Below are positions 49,301 to 59,435 of a stretch of DNA of 64,000 bases, piece after piece. This stretch comes from Picochlorum sp. 'celeri'. Lineage: Eukaryota; Chlorophyta; Trebouxiophyceae. Position numbers and translations under genes: made by a program. The notes below the pieces were generated by a model. That model did no database searches. It was not told the origin of the DNA and saw only the letters and a list, made by a program, of their open reading frames with translations. Position 1 is the stretch's first letter. Every line of letters begins with the position of its first letter. Location of the stretch: NCBI GenBank assembly GCA_010909725.1, contig JAACMV010000002.1:1178001-1242000 (forward strand). The letters are read 5' to 3'.

Positions 49301-49329
49301 AAGCAGCAATGAAGCATGGAGATCCTTAG
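46324..49329 (+). CDS. Sn1-specific diacylglycerol lipase-like class 3 lipase
   Basis: 1001 residues, one exon. The first about 135 residues hold three to four transmembrane helices (M-L-P-L-M-A-I-V-F-V-I-I, L-A-T-L-L-C-H-L-I-A-L-V, I-F-L-Y-L-L-T-L-A-A-V-I-L), then a Cys-containing luminal loop, and another helix near 300-320 (W-A-I-L-I-L-V-L-A-I-F-I-F). The lipase domain follows: V-V-V-D-R-S-S-Q-N-I-I-I-S-V-R-G-T, and T-G-H-S-L-G-A-A-V-A with the nucleophile at Ser799. The catalytic Asp is likely in D-G-I-S-R-L-S-I-S; a His lies near H-H-H-I-Y. Membrane helices plus class 3 lipase is the layout of DAGL alpha/beta, which cut diacylglycerol at sn-1. The insertions are longer than in animals. 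Confidence 0.87.
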   Translation: MPQLRMLGRRWRLASDMLPLMAIVFVIIHVAILVPVFTMYAVGRGGYSCPQESLVEGSILATLLCHLIALVHDAVMVVVGLRGGPFEEKKRRSMSTMMVSRIFLYLLTLAAVILSTVVVYSPSVQDNCFAGDPCKAVAGVCENGRLIEACRIAYELSPRELQVCRTEWFNLAATYAVVNYNASYLPHYPDGGITYDGICNVSMTAVSEAFKKWQEETGQYFPTYRESILPGQPGDDAVYVGTIWADDMGMVAENATWNGCLGDGCQGIAAAPSECPGYNALIAFGEDSPLYKDAQGVVWGSWAILILVLAIFIFSFNAFPDYSKQESWTGSVRSLSRMLCFSSLLDSIKTEDGSTAAEGLGELLFKFFGSIDLDVTDQMLGLYLVSERQQWRRFTVATNVLSSYGYEYTRKRRGLSCCRGSLLKRKKALKSRLQSSLDGESLGVEVRKLVPCPESFSASYEISFLSPKMYHSFARLAGEDVEVIQSMWSAPQQEHIESDKTVASQAAMRTLQTMTLEFDSTTFLTPAKFSHGAFEPQLSAPAAADVYLGSPTSYVPKETLEDCLKLSWFAKASYGLQTVKWKDAKTGNWCLDTLDMCLDCLKSIGAKVVVKNHFRKRNLNAIINYTGIDPADILHVSYTNTAMGILPYMVVVDRSSQNIIISVRGTVNTADLITDLMSHPKDCSSSLPEWVLREIYGSEHGGDHHGTKIYCHGGILSSAKAILADLDSKDLLTAMEGVTRSFDDESILETLGGVDGRIHREVIDDLGQEDDVCLPLGRAQSVVHEAAEKGWGLVVTGHSLGAAVASIVSFSLIERFSFARCVVFNPPGGVMDPRLAELSNKFCTSVVVGFDGISRLSISNVRMVIDDMVLALGRCKRAKLAVFCDAILGRREDPSSAPPTFCDFQSIDDEAKSIISLYLETSRLHATGETDIPLHPPGKIVFLRPHYDMGSSKPPSTWDALYVRREDLMDEGILILKEMLVHHHIYALQEALQAAMKHGDP

Positions 49330-49364
49330 GGCCTTTGAGATCAAGTTTTTTTTACACATTTTAT

Positions 49365-50788
49365 TCATTTGATATCGTATACTTCCTTTACTTTTTTTAT
49401 AAAGTCGCTTTTCTCAACGCAATTTTGGCATTTTGTATCTCTTCCTGCCAAAAGTTGCTTCAACTGAGACACCTTCATTTTTGAAAAGTCTGTGGATTCG
49501 TCAACTTGTATCGCTTCTGCACACTTTTTACCTGAATAGAATGAATTCAGCCATTTCACAAGCTTTGTATTTTTCACTTCTCCAGAATACGCCACGGTGG
49601 AGCGGACGTCTCCTCCACAAATTGCCACAACATGGGGATAGGTAGGAATACTAAATTTGCCATTGGAAGCCAGGTGTGAGGACTTTCTTACCTCTGCAAA
49701 AGATATTCTTCCCCTGTAACGCATAGCTAAAGATTTGTATAATGCGCTCGTCTTGTCTTTTGCTGAGAAAAGTACGACTCCAATCCCCCACCGTGCAGTC
49801 TTGGAGGACAGTGTGGTCTTCAGGTAGGCTTCCAAATCAGAATCCGTTTTGAGCGTGCTGATCAGGTCATTTGGGAGCAGGCCAAGGCCCCAATTTGTCA
49901 ATGCACTCGCCGATCTATCTCCATTATAATCTACCCAACGTCCATTTTTATATGCCTTGATCGTAGGGTATCCCTGGATGCCCTGACCTTGACAAAGTGC
50001 CTTTTGCTCATCGCAGTTTACAGCAGCCACGCGTATGACTCCGTGAAGCGACTCTGCGACTTTTCGCCATTTACTCGCAAGATTCTTGCAATGTCCACTG
50101 CAATCACATTTTTTTTGTAGCACTTGTCAGAGTCTTGTCTGAAAACATCATGTACCAGGAAAAAAAATGAAGACACATACCACCATGGAGCGTAAAACTC
50201 AACAAGCCACACCCAGCCTTCCCCGTCTCCTTCCGGCATGGTATCCTCGTCAAGCTCTTGAACCAGGGCATCCTTCTCATAAAAGCTACCTTGGCGAGGT
50301 TGCTGCCTCTGTTGCTGCCTGAACCCACCATTGCCACCAGGAAACCCTTGTCCTCCAAACTGGAAGCGGACATTTCCCCCAGGGAAGCCTCCCCCGAACA
50401 CAGTCTCGAAAATGTTGAAAGGGTCTCCATGAGCAAAGCCACCCCCATGGAAACCGCCGCCGCCGCCGCCACCCCCTCCTTCCTTCAAACCCTCTTCCCC
50501 AAACCTGTCATAGACAGCTCTCTTCTCAGAATCGGTCAACACCTCATATGCTGCTGCAATGGCCTTAAATTTCTCCTCGGCTTCTGGATTATCAGGATTT
50601 CTATCAGGATGGTATTTGAGAGCCTGTCTCCTGTAGGCCTTTTTGATCGTGGCCTCTTCGGCGTCTGGAGCAACGCCGAGCAAGTCGTAGTACTTTGTGT
50701 CTCTCACACCCAGCACGACCTGCTGCTGCGACAGCAACAACACCAGGATGACGAACAGAGCCTTGCCATTGGAATTCAACAACTTCAT
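49365..50788 (-). CDS. ER J-domain thioredoxin-like protein (ERdj5-like)
   Basis: Two exons, 50788-50181 and 50097-49365, with an 83-bp intron (donor GTATGT) that splits the active-site codon; 446 residues. A signal peptide (1-27) precedes a J domain with H-P-D at 60-62. A Gly-rich and Gln-rich linker follows. The intron removal joins E-F-Y-A-P-W to C-G-H-C (about 203-206), a thioredoxin/PDI active site. A second thioredoxin-like fold without CxxC spans about 310-390. The tail has [21 protein letters not shown], a SAP-like Cys motif common in algal PDI relatives. No KDEL ending. Likely an oxidoreductase and BiP cochaperone in the ER lumen. It converges on the lipase gene, 35 bp apart. Confidence 0.87.
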
Positions 50789-51148
50789 GATATCCTATTA
50801 ACACATGAAGATAGGTCAATCTCAAAATGCGATGCGCTCCGCTGACAGATCACCTTTCAACGTGGAAGGACTCGAACCAGAAATGACTCTCCGGCCCCCA
50901 GAACTAGCTCGACACAATGCAGGTGCAGGCAGGTCGATCCCACTCTTCAATAATTAAGTCTTCGTTGAAATATTGGGGAGGCCGGTGAAATAGACAACCA
51001 ATTGGGGCCACACACGAGGCCTCAACGTTTTAAAAGAAAGTTGGAATATTTTTTTATATCATCTATTTAAGAAACTTCCTGCTCCACTCGAAATACCTCA
51101 CAATTCGAGTGGTAGTGGTATAAAATTCCCATCAAAGGCATAAGAACC
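50789..51148. promoter_or_regulatory. Divergent spacer upstream of the J-protein and PMM
   Basis: No gene seen; a tRNA-like T-loop sequence near 50870 fails to pair. CCACTCGAA (51084-51092) and TTCGAGTGG (51104-51112) form a 9-bp perfect stem with an 11-base loop, ending 37 bp upstream of the PMM start codon. Confidence 0.5.
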
Positions 51149-52040
51149 ATGGCTGGGGAGAAGAGAGATCGAAGTAAGGTGCTCGCGCTCTTCGACGTCG
51201 ATGGCACGTTGACCGAGGCTCGCAAGGTACGGGGGCGAGATCGATCGGAGCAAAGACTCGTTTTTTGTATTTTATGGATGCATCATGCATGTTGACTCTT
51301 CGGAGTTGTGGTGGTGGGATCGCGTGCTTGTGTTCGACCTCAACGCTGGTCGGTGCTGCCTGCAGGGTATCCAGCAGCCTATGATTGATATGATGAAGGA
51401 GCTCCGATCAAAGATAACCATCGGGACAGTCGGAGGTTCCGACCTGGTGAAGCAGATTGAGCAACTGGGGGAGACGGTGCTGACTGACTTTGATTACTGC
51501 TTTAGTGAGAATGGCTTGGTTGCATACAAGAATGGAGAAATGCTGGCAAAGCAGTCTCTCAGCAAGTATCTCGGCGAAGATACCCTGAAGAAAATTATCA
51601 ATTTCATGCTCGGGTACATGGCGAAAATCGACAACATACCGGTCAAGAGGGGTACATTCATTGAGTTCAGAAATGGCATGCTGAATGTCTCACCCATTGG
51701 GCGCAACTGCAGTCAAGAGGAGAGAGACGCATTTGAAAAGTTTGACTTAGAGCACAATATTCGGAAAGATTTTGTGGAAGCGCTGAAAAAGGAATTTCCT
51801 GATGTGGACTTGTGTTACTCAATTGGAGGCCAGATTTCCTTTGATGTGTTCCCAACAGGGTGGGATAAGACGTATTGCTTACAGTTTGTCAAGGATGATT
51901 TCGATGAGATTCACTTTTTTGGAGATAAGACATTCGAGGGAGGAAATGATTATGAAATATACACGTGCCCTGATACCATAGGGCACACAGTGACTGGTCC
52001 AGAGGACACCATTAGGCAGCTCAAAGAGCTCTTCTTCTAA
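51149..52040 (+). CDS. PMM: Phosphomannomutase
   Basis: Two exons, 51149-51226 and 51366-52040, with a 139-bp intron (donor GTACGG); 250 residues, the usual size for eukaryotic PMM. The catalytic D-V-D-G-T lies at residues 16-20. Further hallmarks: [32 protein letters not shown], and G-G-N-D-Y-E-I-Y. It converts mannose-6-P to mannose-1-P for GDP-mannose, N-glycans and, in green plants, ascorbate. Cytosolic. Confidence 0.95.
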
Positions 52041-52144
52041 GGAGCTTTTATCACATGTTCATGCGGCGGATGTTTTGCCATGTACCAACCGGTTGCTTAT
52101 ATGAACTGGCACTATGTAATCTGGATACACCTAGACGATGGATC

Positions 52145-52194
52145 GATCTCGAGATCAGGTATCTGTCCAGCTGGACAGCAATTGCAGCAATTGC
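52145..52194. repeat. Palindrome cluster upstream of mitochondrial EF-G
   Basis: GATCTCGAGATC (52145-52156), CTGTCCAGCTGGACAG (52163-52178, 16 nt, perfect) and two tandem AGCAATTGC units (52177-52194) lie in the 267-bp spacer between PMM and the EF-G gene. No gene is seen in the spacer. Confidence 0.6.
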
Positions 52195-52307
52195 ATGGCT
52201 GAGCAATGCTCACCCTGGGTGTAATATGAGCAATCCATCGTTCCATGTGAACTATATTTGATTATTTTATTCTGTAAAAGTCCTGAAAGAGGGTCGATTA
52301 TTTATCG

Positions 52308-54614
52308 ATGGCTCAGGTTGTCGTCCAGAGACTACGGAGTCTCCGCTCTCTGCGGCTACAGTCTGTCGCATCCACAGAAGCACTCCTTGGGTCTTTGAAC
52401 GAACACATCTTTGAAAACACACCAGGTCGGACAAGTGCAAGCCTGACCTCGTTCTTTTCAGGCCCTCAGAGTGGCCACTGGTTACTGAGTCGACAGTATT
52501 CCTCGCTTCCTGCTCAAAATGAGGATACACAAGAATCGGATTTATCCAAGATACGTAACATAGGTATATCAGCTCATATTGATAGTGGAAAGACGACGTT
52601 GACGGAAAGGATCCTTTTCTACACTGGGAGGATTCATGCCATTCATGAGGTCAGAGGGAAAGATGGAGTGGGGGCTAAGATGGATTCCATGGATCTGGAG
52701 AGGGAGAAAGGCATCACCATTCAGTCTGCTGCAACATACTGTAAATGGAAGGACACCCAGATCAACATTATTGACACCCCTGGGCACGTTGATTTCACTA
52801 TTGAAGTAGAGAGGGCACTTCGGGTGCTGGATGGTGCCATCCTCGTATTATGTTCCGTTGGGGGTGTTCAGTCGCAGTCTATCACAGTAGATAGGCAGAT
52901 GCGTCGGTATGATGTCCCGCGACTGGCGTTCATCAATAAGTTGGACAGAGCTGGGGCAGACCCTTTCAGGGTGATCAGGCAGTTGCGAGAGAAACTCCGG
53001 CTGAATGCTGCAGCCGTGCAATACCCGATTGGCTTGGAAGAATCACACACCGGTGTAGTAGACTTGATAAAGATGCAGGCCTTTAAGTTCAGTGGGCCAT
53101 CGGGGGAGACTATTGAATCCTTTGAGATTCCACATGATATCTTGGGTGAGTGCCAGGCTGCCCGCGCAGAGTTGATTGAGAGACTCGCCGAGGTGGACGA
53201 TGAGGTCGGAGAATTGTTTTTGATGGAAGAAGAAGTACCGGAGGAGGTGATGACTGAGGCCATTCGAAGGTCCACGATAGCACTGGAGTTTGTCCCAGTC
53301 TTCATGGGATCCGCATTCAAGAATAAAGGAGTGCAATTGCTTCTGGACGGAGTGACCGGGTACCTTCCATGCCCTACGGACGTGAAGAATGAAGCTCTCG
53401 ATTTAGACAAAGACGAAGAAAAAATGGTGATTCCGTGTGACAGAAACGGACCTTTGGTTGCTTTGGCATTCAAACTAGAGGAGGGCAAATTTGGGCAACT
53501 GACCTATGTCCGTGTGTACTCTGGAAGATTGAGGAAGGGTGAAATGATTACAAATTTGTCCACTGGAAAGAAGATTAAAGTACCTAGGCTTGTTCGAATG
53601 CATTCTGACGAATTGGAGGACGTGCAAGAGGCCTCTGCTGGTGATATCGTCGCCATGTTTGGGGTCGACTGCTCCTCTGGTGATACCTTCACTGATGGCA
53701 TCAGATGCGCGATGACATCCATGAGTGTCCCTGACCCAGTGATGAGCCTTGCCGTATCCCCTCAGGCTAGAGATCAGTCGTCCAACTTTTCCAAAGCGCT
53801 GAACAGGTTCCAAAAAGAGGATCCCACATTCCGAGTGTCTCAGGACAAGGAATCAGGAGAGACCATCATTTCCGGAATGGGCGAGCTACATCTCGAAATA
53901 TACGTAGAACGTATGAAGAGAGAGTACAAAGTCGAGTGCGATGTCGGAAAACCGAGAGTGAATTATAGAGAGACCATAACCAAGAAGACTCCATTTGATT
54001 ACCTGCACAAGAAGCAGAGTGGTGGGCAAGGACAGTATGGACGGGTGACCGGATACATCGAGCCATTGCCCGCGGACTCGAAGGAGAAGTTCGTGTTTGA
54101 AAACGGCATTATTGGCAATGCGATCCCCCCGAACTATATTCCTGCAGTAGAGAAGGGCTTTGAAGAGGTGACCAACTCTGGCTCTCTTATTGGCCATCCT
54201 GTGGAGGGCGTCAAGGTGGTTCTCACCGACGGGGCAGCCCACGCAGTGGACTCCTCCGAGCTTGCTTTTAAATTGGCAGCAATGTACGCATTCCGCTCCG
54301 CATACCCAGACGCCTCCCCCACAGTACTTGAGCCAGTAATGGAGGTGGAGATTGTGGTCCCCAGTGAATTCCAAGGAACCGTCATTGGAGATATCAATAG
54401 GCGCAAAGGAGTCGTCGTATCGAGCGAGCAAGAAGGGGACGATGTGATAATTCTTTCCCATGTGCCCCTCAACGAGATGTTTGGATACTCCAGCTCACTG
54501 AGGAGTTTCACCCAAGGCAAGGGAGAATTCCAAATGACGTACCTCAATCACCAGATGGTCACATCAGATGTTTTGGCTGAGTTAACATCGCATTATAAAA
54601 CAATAAAGAAATAG
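52308..54614 (+). CDS. Mitochondrial translation elongation factor G (mEF-G1 type)
   Basis: 768 residues, one exon. The first about 80 residues are Arg/Ser/Leu-rich with few acids, a mitochondrial presequence. GTPase motifs follow: A-H-I-D-S-G-K-T-T (G1), G-I-T-I-Q-S-A-A-T (G2), D-T-P-G-H-V-D-F (G3), N-K-L-D-R (G4) and G-S-A-F (G5). Domains II to V are complete, ending with [19 protein letters not shown]. The sequence reads closer to mEF-G1 (translocation) than to mEF-G2 (recycling). A plastid location cannot be excluded by eye. TGTAA follows the stop at about 54618. Confidence 0.93.
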   Translation: MAQVVVQRLRSLRSLRLQSVASTEALLGSLNEHIFENTPGRTSASLTSFFSGPQSGHWLLSRQYSSLPAQNEDTQESDLSKIRNIGISAHIDSGKTTLTERILFYTGRIHAIHEVRGKDGVGAKMDSMDLEREKGITIQSAATYCKWKDTQINIIDTPGHVDFTIEVERALRVLDGAILVLCSVGGVQSQSITVDRQMRRYDVPRLAFINKLDRAGADPFRVIRQLREKLRLNAAAVQYPIGLEESHTGVVDLIKMQAFKFSGPSGETIESFEIPHDILGECQAARAELIERLAEVDDEVGELFLMEEEVPEEVMTEAIRRSTIALEFVPVFMGSAFKNKGVQLLLDGVTGYLPCPTDVKNEALDLDKDEEKMVIPCDRNGPLVALAFKLEEGKFGQLTYVRVYSGRLRKGEMITNLSTGKKIKVPRLVRMHSDELEDVQEASAGDIVAMFGVDCSSGDTFTDGIRCAMTSMSVPDPVMSLAVSPQARDQSSNFSKALNRFQKEDPTFRVSQDKESGETIISGMGELHLEIYVERMKREYKVECDVGKPRVNYRETITKKTPFDYLHKKQSGGQGQYGRVTGYIEPLPADSKEKFVFENGIIGNAIPPNYIPAVEKGFEEVTNSGSLIGHPVEGVKVVLTDGAAHAVDSSELAFKLAAMYAFRSAYPDASPTVLEPVMEVEIVVPSEFQGTVIGDINRRKGVVVSSEQEGDDVIILSHVPLNEMFGYSSSLRSFTQGKGEFQMTYLNHQMVTSDVLAELTSHYKTIKK

Positions 54615-54648
54615 ATTCTGTAATAGCCTCGAAACTCTCCATGGCACC

Positions 54649-55499
54649 ATGAAATTAGAGGACGGTGAATGTGTCCTTGTCTCAGGTGGCACAGGTATGC
54701 GTTTTGAAACCCCTCTGGCCTCAAAAGGCCAACTGATTGGACCACAACTAAATTTCATATCTATTTTTGGATAGGGATAGTCGGAAGTGGGATTATCGAT
54801 GAGCTTGTGCGATCCACGGCTGCTACTGTTGTGGCCCTCGTCAGGTGTCACAAGGGTCCACAGCTCATACACGACATGGAAGTCTTGGGGCACGACGTTG
54901 CGGCTGTGGGTGATAGATTTGTCATTATTGAAGGCATTGATGCTTCTGGACAGATGAGCGGTCTCGTGCAAAAGATTAAAGAGTCTGGAATCAAATCCAT
55001 CAACCACGTTGTCTCCTGCTTTGGTGGCGGATTTAAGAAAGGTCCCATGTCGACATTGGGCGAGGACGATCTCCACGAGTGCGTCGATAGAAGTATGCCC
55101 CACGTTCGTCTGATGAAGGAGATCTGGCCGATGATGAGAGAAAGGGCCTGTGGGCAATCAAACATGTCCTACACGTTCGTTGATGGCATGCTGGGTGAGC
55201 GATGCCATATGCCCCAGGTTGCTGGACTTTCCGTATCGAATTCGTTTTTATACGGGTGTATATTAGCATTTCAGGCAGAAAATAAGGATATAAATATAAG
55301 AATCAATGAGGTGAGAATAGGAGTTATGGTGAGAAAAGATGCAACATCAGACCACCCTTTCATGGACAAGCATGACAGTTCCGCCGCGTATCCTGCCAGC
55401 CTCGTTGGCAGGCACGTCATTAATCTCTCATTGATGGATACAAGCGCTGATAGAGGAGTGTTTCGCATCACCTCGCAAGAACTAGGCCAACCCACCTGA
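54649..55499 (+). CDS. NAD(P)-binding Rossmann-fold protein (SDR-like)
   Basis: Two exons, 54649-54694 and 54775-55499, with an 80-bp intron (donor GTATGC); 256 residues. The joined start gives V-L-V-S-G-G-T-G-I-V-G-S-G-I, a glycine-rich dinucleotide site. Other features: A-L-V-R-C-H-K-G, I-N-H-V-V-S-C-F-G-G-G-F, and Y-T-F-V-D-G-M-L-G. No clear YxxxK catalytic pair is visible, so it may be an atypical or non-catalytic SDR. No targeting peptide, probably cytosolic. It ends 10 bp from the UBC9 stop on the other strand. Confidence 0.75.
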
Positions 55500-55509
55500 C
55501 GCACGCGCA

Positions 55510-56163
55510 TCATACAGGTGAGGGGTATTTTTTCACCTGCTCCTTAACTTTTCTTTCGTACGTTTTTCTCCTCTGTGTAAAGTCCATAAAAGCCTCGCTT
55601 TGAGCTGGAGATTTCTCATTTGGTGTATCTAACAAATCCTGAATCCCTGTAAGAATCTGCTTCAACGTGATTGATGGTCTCCACTGCTCATCCTCATTCA
55701 GGATGCTCAGGCAGACAGTCCCCGAGGGATAAATGTTTGGGTGGTAAAACCCTTTATCAAATGAACACTGCACATGTGTACGCATATCAGCATAGTTGTC
55801 TTGTGTATCCCCACAGAAGAACAGTCTCACCTTTGGTGGCCTTGCAGGATACTCGTTTGAAAAGCTAATTTTCAGGGGGTAATGTCCTCCCTCCCAAATC
55901 GTCCCTTTCTTTCCAGGAATAATACAATTCCATAATTTGAGATCGACTTCCCTGCAGTACCGTTCGTTATCGCCTTCCAGCTGAGATTCAAAAAAGAGGA
56001 CACACGAGGGTCTAAACACCCCAACAAGTTCACCTATGCCAAGAAACACGCACCCGTTGTCTCCAACCTTTGGTTTGGCGTGAAATCCAAATGGTCGATC
56101 CTTCCTCCACGCCTTTCGCTCTTCAATCAACCTATTTCGAGTAACACTGTTGGTTGTTGCCAT
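55510..56163 (-). CDS. SUMO-conjugating enzyme UBC9 (E2)
   Basis: Three exons, 56163-56068, 55980-55831 and 55767-55510; introns of 87 and 63 bp are multiples of three and contain no in-frame stop, so the unspliced frame stays open (217 residues). Spliced length is 167, close to UBC9. Removing them aligns [18 protein letters not shown] with the family, whereas the unspliced form has two foreign insertions. Key features: [25 protein letters not shown], and the catalytic Cys in [14 protein letters not shown]9 transfers SUMO to substrates. Confidence 0.92.
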   Translation of the reverse strand: MATTNSVTRNRLIEERKAWRKDRPFGFHAKPKVGDNGCVFLGIGELVGVFRPSCVLFFESQLEGDNERYCREVDLKLWNCIIPGKKGTIWEGGHYPLKISFSNEYPARPPKVRLFFCGDTQDNYADMRTHVQCSFDKGFYHPNIYPSGTVCLSILNEDEQWRPSITLKQILTGIQDLLDTPNEKSPAQSEAFMDFTQRRKTYERKVKEQVKKYPSPV

Positions 56164-56235
56164 GGTTTTGCGGGTACCGATGACGGCGCGTGATTCGAAT
56201 AACTTGAAATTTAAAGATGAATAAATATATTCCCG

Positions 56236-58136
56236 TCACTCGTTGAGCCAATGAATTACTAGGCCGGTTGTCCATCCAAATCCCTGGACGCACTCATATT
56301 CTCCACCAGACCCACAGGCACCGGCATCTTGGCAGTCGAACTTTTCGGGCAGGGTATGCACCTTCTCCCATGCCAATCGAGCAGCGTGGATGAACCTCTT
56401 CTTCATGCTCTCTGCGAGGTTCTCTGCTTCGGCAGATAGACGCTCCTTGCCTGCTTGAGCTAGCAGGTTGGAAGCAGACGAGCACCCTTCTGCCAAGAAA
56501 TACTGCAATGGAGGCCACACATTGGGCCAATCCCATTGTTGTCCCGTTTGGATTGAGGATGCTGCAATACCTCCTGGTGCGTTGATGACGGACGCTCTCA
56601 AACTATCGACTGCCTTTGACAAGATGTTGACCTCTACAGCATCCTCCATGCACCACAGCGGTACCCAATCAGAGGCATAATCTTCTTGCCTCGAGAACCC
56701 AGAGGTAGTCTTGATGTCGGTGTGAGGCACATCATCAAGAACCACGTCCCTCCACTTGGAGCGCCCCTTGTCCCAGAATATCGCCTGCAGGGCAGCCAGT
56801 CTCTGCAGTCCAAACTCTTTGAATCTTTTCTCAGTGTCAGAATCGCCTACAACAGCTGCCATCTTCGATACCAAAAATTCTGATTTCATGAGGAGAGCGT
56901 TTAAGTCTGCGGGCAATATCCGTGTTGTCCTGATCGAGCTCAAGGAGTTATCAGGGCCCAACCATCTGGAAGAAAAATCCCATCCTGATTCTGCAGCTGC
57001 AGAGATGTCTCTAAATAATTGTTTTTCCATGATTTCTCGGTCCTTTTCGGAGAGCCGGCTCCATTCTATTTTGAATTTCAGATCCTCTAGCGTCTGTAAA
57101 TCTTCCCTGAGAGATTCCGGCCTCGGGTTGGTCCAGTTTGCATAATATCTTGAGACGACATATGTTTCACCTGCCATTGCGGGAGCGGTAACTTGCAAGG
57201 TTCTCTCACTCGTCCTCCAGAACATCAATTCTTTCTTCAGCACGGAGAGATATGTCGTGATGATTTTAGGCGACATGGTATGGCAATACAGTGCATGAAC
57301 CATGGCTGTCAGCATGGGAGGTTGAGATCTGTTGAGATAATATGACCTGAATCCATTTGGAACCAGGCCAAATGTTTCTACCATGTACGCAAAGTTACCG
57401 ACAATACCCTGAAGATGTATGTATTTGATTTGTAACAGCACCAGAACAACACGAAGGAACTGCCAATGCCAACCTACCTCTGCGACTTTGAAGTGGTCTT
57501 CTGTTTTCAGCAGAGCCAGTATGATCCAGTATGAATCCCAGTAATAGCTCTCTCTAAATCGCTCGCCCGGTATGATGAAAGGATTGGGAGCAGGGAGCAG
57601 GGTGGATCTGATACCTGACTCGGATGATGCGGTGGCCCTTCTCAGTAACTCGAGCATGGAGGCAACCAGCTCACTTTCCCATGACAGGCCCCCCCTCTGG
57701 AGAACCGATACAGCCCTTGTATCACTCCCAGCCTCCATGAACCAGCTTGCTATGAAACTTTGCAACCGTTTGCTGTCCTGCCCACACAAACCAGGACCCT
57801 TCTTTCCGTTGCCAAACAATCGACCAAATTCCTCCATAACGAGCCGAGGCTCGGCTTTGAGCGGCATGTCTCTACATTTCACACAACAAAAGTGAATTTC
57901 AGGGTGCATCGGTGAATGATGATGCGCGATCGAAGCGTGCTTTTCGGATGCACCCTCTCAAGCTGGAACAAGAAAGAACAGGAGGAAAACTGAGAATGGT
58001 CTCGACATGCAACTCACACAATCGTCTTACTGTCTTCATATACATTGGCGTATGCGCAACACTCATAGAACTTGCCCATTACGGTGAGAAACGCATCGTG
58101 TGCTCGTGCCAAGTTTTTTTCCTCACCCTTGCTCAT
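56236..58136 (-). CDS. Trehalase (glycoside hydrolase family 37)
   Basis: Three exons, 58136-58018, 57871-57478 and 57408-56236, with introns of 146 bp (donor GTGAGT) and 69 bp (donor GTAGGT); 561 residues. Exon 1 ends in N-V-Y-E-D-S-K-T-I-V, which joins to D-M-P-L-K; together these form the D-S-K-T-x-V-D-M trehalase motif. Signature 1 P-G-E-R-F-R-E-S-Y-Y-W-D-S-Y lies in exon 2, catalytic-region A-E-S-G-W-D-F-S-S-R-W and signature 2 Q-W-D-W-P-N-V-W-P-P in exon 3. The 69-bp intron is stopless and a multiple of three, so the unspliced frame looks intact but carries a 23-residue insert. It hydrolyses trehalose to two glucose. No obvious signal peptide at the chosen start. Confidence 0.92.
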
Positions 58137-58407
58137 GGTGGTACCCAACAGGCAATGCCGCCTCAGGGTATCCTCAGCATACTTTCGATTGATTTTTTGA
58201 TGTACCCTCTAAAGCACTGGCGCTTCTTTTGTGCAGCAGGCCCGCTCGATTCCTCGGCCCCGATGCAGTTGGGATCGAACTCCTTTTCTTCTGTCGTCTC
58301 GAGGGTCCGGCGGGGCTCTCCGCTCTGATGACCATCGGATTGATTCCGCGTGCATCCCTCCAAAGGCCCATTAATTGAATTATCGGAGATGAAAACTTTG
58401 AGATAAG

Positions 58408-59412
58408 ATGGAGGATCGAGCTGAACGATTTAAAACCAAGACACGGGCGTTGAACGACCAGTTTCGAACGTGGGTCACGAGCGAAGTAGAGGCTAAGCCA
58501 GAAAAATTACTCTCAGCAGGCTGTGCTGACTACATGAGACATAGTGCAAAGCTTCGGTTCCAGTATGAAGATATATTTGACGAAGGCGATGACACCGATG
58601 ATGCCAGGCTGTCCGGTGGGACGAGGAAGCCCAGTGCAACCTTACTAGGCTTGGCACCTTTGGTTCAGACAAAGATAGTGCACTTCATACGCCATGGAGA
58701 GGGTTTTCACAATGTTGGGATCGTAAACTTGGACTCTAAACTCACGAAGAAAGGATGGGCACAAGCCCATGCTCTGGGAAAGCACGTTCGGAGCCAGGTC
58801 CATGGTGTAGCATTAGTCATTTCTAGTCCACTCTCAAGGGCACTGGAGACGGCTGTGGGCGTATTCGGAGACCCTCAGGGCGCCTCTTGTTTGATGAAGG
58901 AGCAAGGGGATATCCATAATGAACAAACACAGCACGATGCTGCCAGTTGTGCTCCAGGAATGAGATACATAGTACATGAAAGTTGTAGGGAACGGCTTGG
59001 TCCTTCCAATTGCGATGCCCGCCGCGATAAGGCTCTCTTGGAACAGCATTTCGTAGGATTTGATTTTTCGAAGGTTTCTGAAGGCCCCGATTCCATGTGG
59101 AAGGAGGGCAATGTTGAGAGTGAAGCTTCGGTTGCTGGCAGAGGCATGGCATTCCTCCAATTCGTCATGTCTCAGCCCGAGCAAAATATCGCGATAGTAA
59201 GCCATTCAGCTTTTCTATGGTTTACTCTGGCTGCTTTTGGGGGTGATTACTCAAAAAAAGTACGAGAGAAGATGCAGAAGTGGTTTGAGAATGGCGAGAT
59301 GAGATCTCTAGTTTTGACGGATGGAGGAAACTTGAATCCTATAGACCCGTACGGCTTTGAAGGCGGCGAAGCTGCTACGGAGCCTCAGCAGGCACTCATC
59401 GATGAAAGGTAA
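58408..59412 (+). CDS. Histidine phosphatase superfamily protein (PGM-like)
   Basis: 334 residues, one exon. A helical N-terminal extension of about 85 residues precedes I-V-H-F-I-R-H-G-E-G-F-H-N with the catalytic RHG at 95-97. L-T-K-K-G-W-A-Q-A, I-S-S-P-L-S-R-A-L-E-T-A and the second His in I-V-S-H-S-A-F-L complete the active site. This resembles plant phosphoglycerate mutase-like proteins, whose true substrates are mostly unknown; calling it glycolytic PGM would be wrong. TGTAA lies at about 59420. Convergent with HRQ1, 23 bp apart. Confidence 0.85.
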   Translation: MEDRAERFKTKTRALNDQFRTWVTSEVEAKPEKLLSAGCADYMRHSAKLRFQYEDIFDEGDDTDDARLSGGTRKPSATLLGLAPLVQTKIVHFIRHGEGFHNVGIVNLDSKLTKKGWAQAHALGKHVRSQVHGVALVISSPLSRALETAVGVFGDPQGASCLMKEQGDIHNEQTQHDAASCAPGMRYIVHESCRERLGPSNCDARRDKALLEQHFVGFDFSKVSEGPDSMWKEGNVESEASVAGRGMAFLQFVMSQPEQNIAIVSHSAFLWFTLAAFGGDYSKKVREKMQKWFENGEMRSLVLTDGGNLNPIDPYGFEGGEAATEPQQALIDER

Positions 59413-59435
59413 CCCCCATACTGTAATCATGTGAT

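Noticed and set aside
50860..50940. tRNA-like T-loop on the minus strand (GGTTCGAGTCC)
   Set aside because: The flanking bases do not form a T-stem or acceptor stem, and no D-arm or anticodon arm can be laid out upstream.
55768..56067. UBC9 as a 217-residue enzyme with natural insertions
   Set aside because: Both insertions have GT...AG borders and interrupt conserved E2 blocks; removal restores standard UBC9 length and alignment.
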